Source of the DNA: Clostridiales bacterium
GTDB lineage: Bacteria > Bacillota > Clostridia > Peptostreptococcales > Anaerovoracaceae
Assembly: GCA_009776955.1 (NCBI GenBank)
Contig: WRMW01000001.1
Location: forward strand, 186,001-250,000
Length of the DNA stretch: 64,000 nucleotides
Direction of reading: 5' to 3'
The notes under the pieces are model-generated. The model did not search any database, was not told the origin of the DNA, and worked only from the letters and a program-made list of their open reading frames with translations. Shown here piece after piece: positions 58,854 to 64,000 of this stretch (within the stretch, counting starts at the first letter, position 1; every line of letters begins with the position of its first letter). Position numbers and translations under genes: made by a program.

Positions 58854-61737
58854 GATGACACCGATGGTGGAGCAGTATTTTGGGATAAAGGAGCGATATC
58901 CGGACTGCATTTTGTTTTATCGTGTGGGGGATTTTTATGAGATGTTTTTTGAGGACGCGGCGGATGCGGCGGCGATCCTCGATATCACGCTGACGAAGAA
59001 GAAGCTGGGGACGGATATGGAGCCGGCGCCGTTGTGCGGGGTGCCGTACCATGCGGCGGAGGGGTATTTGCCGCGGCTGTTGGCGGCGGGGCGGAAGGTG
59101 GCGATATGCGACCAGGTGGAGGACCCTGCGATGGCGAAGGGTCTGGTGCGGCGCGAGGTGGTGCGGGTGCTGACGCCTGGGACGGTGACGAGCGAGCTGA
59201 TGCTTGAGGCGAGGCGGAGCAATTATCTGGCGGCGGTTTATTTTGACGAGAATGGGGGGATAGGGCTGGCGTATACGGATATCACGACGGGCGAGCTTGA
59301 GGCGATGGGGTTTGATGGGGATACGGCACGGGGGAATGAGCGGGCGGCGTTGCATGAGTTGGCGCGGATTGAGGCGGCCGAATTGGTGATGGGGGTTGCG
59401 GGGTGTGAGGCACAAGTGGCTGAAGAAGGAGCGTTATGCGGCGCTCTCGATTTTGGTGCGAATCGGCTCGAAGGGCTAAGTGGCGAGGCCATATCTCTTG
59501 AAGCAGACGAGGAGGCTTTGCGCCGCGTCCGCAGGGGTGCTGGCGATGGCGGGCTTCTCGCAATGACAGATGGGGAAGCTGAACTCAAGGCCCAGTGGCT
59601 GAGGAAGGAGCTGGGGGTGCTGGTGGGGGTGCTTGACGGGGGGGTGTTTTCGGGGGCGACGCTGATGGATGCGGCTGTTTCGGGGCTTTCGGCGTATCTG
59701 GTGTCCGTGAAGGCGGTCTGCGGGCCTCTTGGGGCGGGGGCAGGTGCGGCGGTGGCGTATAATGCGGGCGGAAAGGTGAATGGGGCGGCTTCGGGGCGGA
59801 TGCTTGTGGACAGGACAGCGGCACGGAATCTGGAGTTGACGGAGCCGATGTATGATGGGGGTACGCGGGGGGGCGTTGCGGGAAACGGTGGGCGTGGCGG
59901 CGTTGCGAACACTACTTTGCTTGGGGTGCTTGACAGGACTAGGACGGCTATGGGGGCACGGATGCTGAAACGGTGGATACGCGAGCCGCTTGTGCGTAAG
60001 CCTGAGATTGACGCGCGGCTTGAGGCGGTGGACTATTTGCTTGGGGCGTTTTTGGCGCGGAATGACTTGCGGGAGGTCTTGCGGTCTGTGTATGACCTTG
60101 AGCGGCTCTGCGGGCGAATCGAGGCGGGAACGGCGAACGGGCGCGATCTTCTTGCCCTTAAGACGAGCCTTGCCGCGCTGCCGGAAGCGAAAGACGCGCT
60201 CGCGGAGACAAAGGCGGAATTATTATGCGAATTATTGGGGGGAATAAAAGATTATGGGGAGCTGTGCGGGCTGATAGAGGGGGCTTTGCTTGACGAGCAG
60301 CCGCTTTCGACGCAGGGGGGCGAGCTTTTCAAGGAGGGCTATAGCGCGGAGCTCGACGGGTTGAAGTCGGGGATTTCGGACGGAGAGAAGTGGCTTAAGG
60401 AGCTTGAGGGCGCGGAGCAGGCGCGGACGGGGATACGGAGCCTGAAAGTGCGGTACAACCGCGTGCAGGGGTATTATATAGAGGTGACGAACGCGAATCT
60501 CTCGCAGGTGCCGGAGGATTATCAGCGCAGGCAGACGCTGACGGGGGGCGAGCGGTTTGTGACGCCTGAGCTGAAGCGGATTGAGGAGACGGTGCTGTCG
60601 GCCAAGGCGACGATAAACGCGCTTGAGGCGGAGCTTTTTGAGGCTTTGTGCGGGGAGGTGGCGAAGTCGCTGGGCTCTATAAGGGAAGCGGCTGGGTCGG
60701 TGGCGCGGCTGGATGTGCTGCAGTCGCTGGCACATGCGGCACAGGAGAACGGGTATGCGCGGCCGGTCGTGACGGATGGGGACAGGATTTTGATAGTGCG
60801 GGGGCGGCATCCTGTTTTGGAGCGGATTTCGTTTGCGTCGGGGGGCGCGTTTGTGCCAAACGATGCGGACCTCGACCTCGATTCGCGGAGCATGTTGTTG
60901 ATTACGGGGCCGAATATGGGCGGAAAATCAACGTATATGCGGCAAACTGCGCTTATTGTGCTGATGGCGCAGATGGGGTCGTTCGTGCCGGCGGACAGCG
61001 CGGAGATAGGGATTTGTGACCGGATTTTCACGCGGATCGGGGCGTCGGACAATATCGCGCGCGAGCAGAGCACGTTTTTGGTGGAGATGAACGAGCTTTC
61101 CGAGATTGTTTCGGAGTATACGGAAAAGAGCTTGATAATTTTGGACGAGATAGGGCGGGGGACGAGCACGTACGACGGGCTTGCGATAGCGTGGGCGACG
61201 GTGGACTATCTGTGCGGCGAGGGGCGGCGGGCACGGACGATGTTTGCGACGCATTACCATGAGCTGACGGCTTTGGAGGGGGTGCTGCCGGGGTTTGTGA
61301 ACCTATCGACGCTGATAGACGACGGGGGCGGGAGCGTGGTCTATATGCATAAGGTGGTGGCGGGCGCGATGGGGCAGAGCTACGGGATACATGTGGCGCG
61401 GATGGCGGGGCTGCCGGAGGAGCTTATTGAGGACGCGAACGAGAAGCTGGCGGCGTTGGAGCGGGACGCGAAAGAGATACGGGTGGCGGATCCGGGGTCG
61501 GTGGGGGCGCAGCTTGCGTTTGTGGATTTTGGGGTGACGGGGGGCGGAGCAGGTGGTGGCGTTGTGGCTGAAAGCGAGGCGGAGCGTTTGCGGGGCGAGG
61601 CCGAGAGGCGGCTTTTGGACGCTGCGAACAAGGTGGGGGCGGAACTTGATATGGTGAATGTACTGGAGCTGACGCCGGCTGCGGCGATAGCGCTTGCGGA
61701 GAGGCTGAAAAGGCATATGGAGGCGGGGCGGGGTTAG
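58846..61737 (+). CDS. mutS: DNA mismatch repair protein MutS with in-frame insertions
   Basis: 963 aa, roughly 90 more than usual, from TTG 58846 (ATG 58855 also possible). The mismatch-reading domain is intact (YPDCILFYRVGDFYEMFFEDA). Walker A GPNMGGKSTYMRQ, Walker B LIILDEIGRGTSTYDG and ATHYHELTAL are complete. Around residues 195-245 an insertion (CGALDFGANRLEG ... ALRRVRRGAGDGG) shares sequence and frame with the ispG element; a second Gly-rich insert (GGTRGGVAGNGGRGG) precedes the LLGVLDRTRTAMG core. It initiates mismatch repair with MutL. Confidence 0.95.
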   Translation: MSKMTPMVEQYFGIKERYPDCILFYRVGDFYEMFFEDAADAAAILDITLTKKKLGTDMEPAPLCGVPYHAAEGYLPRLLAAGRKVAICDQVEDPAMAKGLVRREVVRVLTPGTVTSELMLEARRSNYLAAVYFDENGGIGLAYTDITTGELEAMGFDGDTARGNERAALHELARIEAAELVMGVAGCEAQVAEEGALCGALDFGANRLEGLSGEAISLEADEEALRRVRRGAGDGGLLAMTDGEAELKAQWLRKELGVLVGVLDGGVFSGATLMDAAVSGLSAYLVSVKAVCGPLGAGAGAAVAYNAGGKVNGAASGRMLVDRTAARNLELTEPMYDGGTRGGVAGNGGRGGVANTTLLGVLDRTRTAMGARMLKRWIREPLVRKPEIDARLEAVDYLLGAFLARNDLREVLRSVYDLERLCGRIEAGTANGRDLLALKTSLAALPEAKDALAETKAELLCELLGGIKDYGELCGLIEGALLDEQPLSTQGGELFKEGYSAELDGLKSGISDGEKWLKELEGAEQARTGIRSLKVRYNRVQGYYIEVTNANLSQVPEDYQRRQTLTGGERFVTPELKRIEETVLSAKATINALEAELFEALCGEVAKSLGSIREAAGSVARLDVLQSLAHAAQENGYARPVVTDGDRILIVRGRHPVLERISFASGGAFVPNDADLDLDSRSMLLITGPNMGGKSTYMRQTALIVLMAQMGSFVPADSAEIGICDRIFTRIGASDNIAREQSTFLVEMNELSEIVSEYTEKSLIILDEIGRGTSTYDGLAIAWATVDYLCGEGRRARTMFATHYHELTALEGVLPGFVNLSTLIDDGGGSVVYMHKVVAGAMGQSYGIHVARMAGLPEELIEDANEKLAALERDAKEIRVADPGSVGAQLAFVDFGVTGGGAGGGVVAESEAERLRGEAERRLLDAANKVGAELDMVNVLELTPAAAIALAERLKRHMEAGRG
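59437..59541 (+). repeat. degenerate copy of the ispG element inside mutS
   Basis: 59437-59461 matches ispG 18570-18594 at 24 of 25 bases; 59518-59541 matches 18603-18626 at 23 of 24. The gap between blocks is 56 bp here and 8 bp in ispG. TGCGAATCGG at the junction also matches the opposite arm of the ispG palindrome. Confidence 0.8.
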
Positions 61738-61761
61738 CCTATAATTTTCTAGCCAGGAGTG

Positions 61762-61785
61762 TCAAGGATTAGAATCTTGAGTTTT
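61762..61785 (+). terminator. weak terminator-like hairpin after mutS
   Basis: TCAAG...CTTGA (61762-61780) with inner GATT/AATC complementarity, followed by GTTTT. Low stability. Confidence 0.3.
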
Positions 61786-61806
61786 CGCAAACGCGAGGAA
61801 AGCCTT

Positions 61807-61823
61807 CCGTAAAATATTTACGG
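61807..61823 (+). promoter_or_regulatory. palindromic operator candidate for the XRE regulator
   Basis: CCGTAAA-ATA-TTTACGG, perfect 7-bp arms, centred 26 bp upstream of the -35 box of the XRE gene. Confidence 0.55.
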
Positions 61824-61840
61824 GGAAATGCAATATATAC

Positions 61841-61869
61841 TTGACATGGTGTAATGTATTATGTATATT
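61841..61869 (+). promoter_or_regulatory. promoter of the XRE gene
   Basis: TTGACA (61841-61846), 17 bp, TATATT (61864-61869), near consensus. Confidence 0.8.
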
Positions 61870-61892
61870 ATGACTATGAAAGGTGGCATTGT

Positions 61893-62093
61893 ATGAAGAA
61901 TAAGCGGATGAAGATTGCCCGGATGGAGGCTGATATGAAGCAGGAGGATTTGGCGCGGGCCGTGGGCGTGACGCGGCAGACCATCGGGCTGATCGAGTCG
62001 GGGGATTACAATCCGACGCTGAATCTTTGTGTGGCGATTTGCGATGCGCTGGGCAAGACGTTGAATGACTTATTTTGGGAGGAATCGAGATGA
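61893..62093 (+). CDS. XRE-family transcriptional regulator (small Cro/CI type)
   Basis: 66 aa from ATG 61893 (AAAGGTGG upstream). A single helix-turn-helix: RMEADMKQEDLARAVGVTRQTIGLIESGDYNPTLNLC, ending LNDLFWEESR. Small XRE proteins of this kind accompany a membrane-protein gene, here overlapping by 4 bp (ATGA). Probably represses its own promoter through the 61807 palindrome. Confidence 0.88.
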   Translation: MKNKRMKIARMEADMKQEDLARAVGVTRQTIGLIESGDYNPTLNLCVAICDALGKTLNDLFWEESR

Positions 62094-62581
62094 AAAATCA
62101 AGCAGTGCAGGATGAAAGAGTTGTGGCGCAGGGGCGGAAAATCCAAAGCGACGGTTTTCGCATACTGCTCGCGGTGTTGGCCGTGGCCGTGGTGGTGCAG
62201 CAGGTTTTTTTGGACGCGCCGTTTGAACAATATGCGGTTGAACTGATTTGTTTCCTGGGAATGACGGTTTATATGATTGTGCGGAACATAGTTGCCGGCA
62301 ACAATCTTTTTGGCGAGGGGAAAGGGGCGAGGCTCGTGCCTTTGGTGTGCAGTTTGGTCGTTGGGGGTGCGGTGACGGCGGTTAACGGGGTTTTGAATTA
62401 TGCGCGGTACGCAGGGATATATCAGGAAAGTGGGGTAGGGTTTTTTGTCGCCGTGCTTGGGATTACTTTTGTCAGCGCTGCGATAGTCACTTTTGTGGTG
62501 ATTTCGGGGTTTGGGTTTTTGAATAGCAGGAGGCAGGCGAGGATTCGGAAGCGGTTGGATGAGGATGAGCAGGGGGAGTGA
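62090..62581 (+). CDS. small multi-span membrane protein (DUF6773-like)
   Basis: 163 aa from ATG 62090, GGAGG 7 nt upstream. Four hydrophobic segments: about 24-42, 52-68, 83-102 and 119-145, ending in a basic tail (NSRRQARIRKRLDEDEQGE). It resembles DUF6773 proteins, which pair with XRE regulators (recalled). Function unknown. Confidence 0.7.
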   Translation: MKNQAVQDERVVAQGRKIQSDGFRILLAVLAVAVVVQQVFLDAPFEQYAVELICFLGMTVYMIVRNIVAGNNLFGEGKGARLVPLVCSLVVGGAVTAVNGVLNYARYAGIYQESGVGFFVAVLGITFVSAAIVTFVVISGFGFLNSRRQARIRKRLDEDEQGE

Positions 62582-62636
62582 GAATTGTTAAAGCCAGGGG
62601 AGTGTAGGGGAAAGATGCGGAGAGGTAGGCGGGACT

Positions 62637-62700
62637 GGTCAAAAGTTTTGACCGGTTTGGGAGAATTATGTTGGCGGCGAGGGGGCGTAGAAGGTATAAT
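62637..62700 (+). promoter_or_regulatory. mutL promoter with upstream palindrome
   Basis: TTGGCG (62671-62676), 18 bp, TATAAT (62695-62700). Upstream is a perfect 17-bp palindrome GGTCAAAA-G-TTTTGACC (62637-62653), a likely operator or short hairpin. The leader to mutL would be about 170 nt. Confidence 0.55.
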
Positions 62701-62727
62701 ACATATGGTAGTTAGCAAGCCGTTGAT

Positions 62728-62850
62728 TGCCGGGGGCTCCGCTAGGTTTTGGGGGGCTGTGCCGGCGGAGTAGCGCAGCGAAAGAGAGGGTAGGCGTAGA
62801 CGGCCGGAGCGAAGCGGAGGCCGGCTCTGGCGTAGGGAGAGACTTCTCCC
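62728..62850 (+). repeat. GC-rich repeat-like segment in the mutL leader
   Basis: Contains GGGGGCTCCGCTAGG, GCGGAGTAGCGCAGCGAAAG, GGCCGGAGCGAAGCGGAGGC and a closing hairpin GGGAGA-GACT-TCTCCC (62835-62850). The GCGGAG/GCGAAG/GAGGC words resemble the centre of the ispG element, so it may be an intergenic relative. No gene is seen in 62582-62874. Confidence 0.5.
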
Positions 62851-62874
62851 TCCAATCAGAAAAAGGTAGAAATT

Positions 62875-64000
62875 ATGGCGAAAATCAGGAGATTGCCGAA
62901 GGAAGTTTACGACTTGATCGCGGCGGGCGAGGTGGTGCTGGGGCCGGCGTCGGTGGTGAAGGAGCTCGTGGAGAACTCGATAGATGCGGGGGCGGGGCGC
63001 GTCACGGTCGAGGCGGCGGCGGGCGGTATCGAGCGCGTCAGGGTCGCGGACAATGGGCACGGGATAGCGCGCGGGGACGTGGAGTTGGCGTTCGCGCCTC
63101 ATGCGACGAGCAAGCTGGGGAGCGCGGAGGAGCTTTCGAGCGTTGAAACTCTGGGGTTTCGGGGGGAGGCGTTGGCGTCGATAGCGGCGGTGTCGCGGGT
63201 GGTGCTTGTGACTAAGGCGGCGGGGGATGAGATGGGCGTGCGTGCGGAGACGGAGGGGGGATTGGCTGTGAGTTTGTCGCCTGCCGGTGCGGATGTTGGC
63301 ACGGATATTTGTGTGGAACGGCTGTTTTTCAACCTTCCTGCACGGAAGAAGCATATGGGGGATGCGCGTGCCGAGGGGCGGAAGGTCACGGAGTATATGT
63401 CGAAGGCGGCTGTGAGCCGGCCGGATATAGCGTTTCGGCTGATTATGGATGGGGCGTTGGTGTTTGCGACGCTTGGAAATGGAGATAGGTTAGCGGCTAT
63501 CGCGGCGGTCTATGGGAGCAAGACGGCGGAGCATCTGGTGCCTGTTTCGGCTGTAAGTGGGGGCGGAAGCGGTGAGGTGTGTGTGTCTGGCTCTGACGTC
63601 CGTGGGGGTGAGGGTAAGGCTGATGGAGGCGGGAGCGAGGCCGAGGGTAAGGTCATTGGGCATCGTGTGTCTGAGTCTGCTGGATATGGAGGTAAGGCTG
63701 ACGAGAGTGGAGTTGCTTTCGGGCATCGTGCGTCTGGTTCTGCCGAGGGGCAGGGCATGAGGCTGGAGGGCTATATTTCGGACGTGCTTGGTCTGCGCTC
63801 AAACCGCAAGGGTCAGCATGTGTTTGTGAACGGACGGCCTGTGACAAACGCTGCGATTGAGGGTGCCATCGGGCGCGCTTACAGGGAGTTTGCGGAGCCG
63901 GGGCGGTTTCCTGTGGTGGTGCTGCTGCTTGATGTGGAGCCAGGCATGGTCGACGTGAATGTGCATCCGGCGAAAAGCGAGATATCGTTTGTCGCTCCAG
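62875..64000 (+). CDS. mutL: DNA mismatch repair protein MutL, N-terminal part (runs off window)
   Basis: 375 codons, no stop before the window end. GHKL ATPase motifs: LIAAGEVVLGPASVVKELVENSIDAGA (the usual GEVVERP reads GEVVLGP), VADNGHGI, HATSKL, and TLGFRGEALASI. The second domain resumes at MRLEGYISDVLG with VFVNGRPV. Between AEHLVPV and that point sits an insert of about 65 residues, rich in Gly, Ser and Glu with repeats (GKADGGGSE, GHRVSES, GGKADESG, GHRASGS). MutL couples MutS to strand incision. AAAAGG precedes the ATG. Confidence 0.95.
   Translation, partial: MAKIRRLPKEVYDLIAAGEVVLGPASVVKELVENSIDAGAGRVTVEAAAGGIERVRVADNGHGIARGDVELAFAPHATSKLGSAEELSSVETLGFRGEALASIAAVSRVVLVTKAAGDEMGVRAETEGGLAVSLSPAGADVGTDICVERLFFNLPARKKHMGDARAEGRKVTEYMSKAAVSRPDIAFRLIMDGALVFATLGNGDRLAAIAAVYGSKTAEHLVPVSAVSGGGSGEVCVSGSDVRGGEGKADGGGSEAEGKVIGHRVSESAGYGGKADESGVAFGHRASGSAEGQGMRLEGYISDVLGLRSNRKGQHVFVNGRPVTNAAIEGAIGRAYREFAEPGRFPVVVLLLDVEPGMVDVNVHPAKSEISFVAP
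63561..63755 (+). repeat. in-frame degenerate repeats inside mutL
   Basis: Three related units read GTGTGTCTGGCTCTG, GTGTGTCTGAGTCTG and GTGCGTCTGGTTCTG (near 63583, 63667 and 63727), the last two preceded by GGGCATC; GGTAAGGCTGA occurs twice (near 63613 and 63691). All stay in the mutL frame. Confidence 0.7.

Noticed and set aside
62585..62773. 62-codon ORF before mutL
   Set aside because: No ribosome binding site, it crosses a palindrome and a promoter, and its composition matches the surrounding repeat-like DNA.
1..64000. tRNA, rRNA, prophage or insertion sequence
   Set aside because: No CCA-ended cloverleaf, rRNA core sequence, integrase, structural phage gene or transposase was seen on either strand.

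Overview
The window looks like one stretch of chromosome from a GC-rich, strictly anaerobic member of the Clostridia (Bacillota), probably an uncultivated gut or sediment lineage. The evidence is the Firmicutes gene order rpsB-tsf-pyrH-frr-uppS-cdsA-dxr-rseP-ispG, the runs murB-PHP-rapZ-whiA, xseA-xseB-ispA-dxs-tlyA and mutS-mutL, strong AGGAGG ribosome binding sites with frequent GTG and TTG starts, a monomeric [FeFe]-hydrogenase, and a pyrogallol-transhydroxylase-like molybdenum enzyme. I see no rRNA, tRNA, CRISPR array, prophage or transposase.

Layout. 1-3.8 kb: 3' end of dut, a Phd/VapC-type toxin-antitoxin pair, a dGTPase-like HD hydrolase, a formate/nitrite-type channel and prmA. 3.9-8.1 kb: hydA, a seven-copy 22-bp direct-repeat array in front of an AAA/DUF4143 ATPase, and yicC on the minus strand. 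8.2-19.6 kb: the translation, envelope and isoprenoid cluster, interrupted between tsf and pyrH by an E2-like/E3-like pair that has its own promoter-operator and has lost key catalytic features. 19.6-30.1 kb: a catabolic island with a TRAP transporter, a two-subunit Mo/Fe-S transhydroxylase, a sodium:solute symporter followed by three very small membrane proteins, then a creatininase-family hydrolase and a RidA-like protein. 30.1-42.6 kb: mostly housekeeping genes (HAD phosphatase, murB, PHP, rapZ, whiA, a GDPD phosphodiesterase, an IscU-like scaffold with a GGGtGRT protein, a CNNM/CBS transporter, Asp23, nusB, an OatA-like acyltransferase, a MORN protein). 42.7-53.3 kb: an accessory island with a CbxX-type AAA+ ATPase, three different calcineurin-like phosphoesterases, two proteins sharing an unrecognised C-terminal domain (one fused to a WYL regulator), a DUF3232-like protein, a 24-codon ORF with its own strong promoter, and an AlbA_2/Schlafen-type ATPase. 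53.4-64 kb: xseAB, ispA, dxs, tlyA, mutS, an XRE regulator with a membrane protein, and the 5' part of mutL.

Two themes cross these regions. First, the genome carries short dispersed repeats: 7-, 8- and 12-bp tandem units between genes, and in-frame insertions inside conserved genes (ispG, mutS, nusB, the acyltransferase, ispA, mutL). The ispG and mutS insertions share sequence and reading frame, and the ispG copy is a 199-bp imperfect palindrome, which recalls the in-frame palindromic elements of Rickettsia. Second, several genes look repurposed: the lipoyl-less E2 with a lipoamide-dehydrogenase relative lacking the first redox cysteine, and a RidA-family protein without the conserved arginine.

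Metabolically the window suggests fermentation with H2 production, formate or nitrite exchange, isoprenoids by the MEP pathway (dxs, dxr, ispG, ispA) feeding uppS and cell-wall synthesis, and use of plant-derived polyhydroxylated aromatics.
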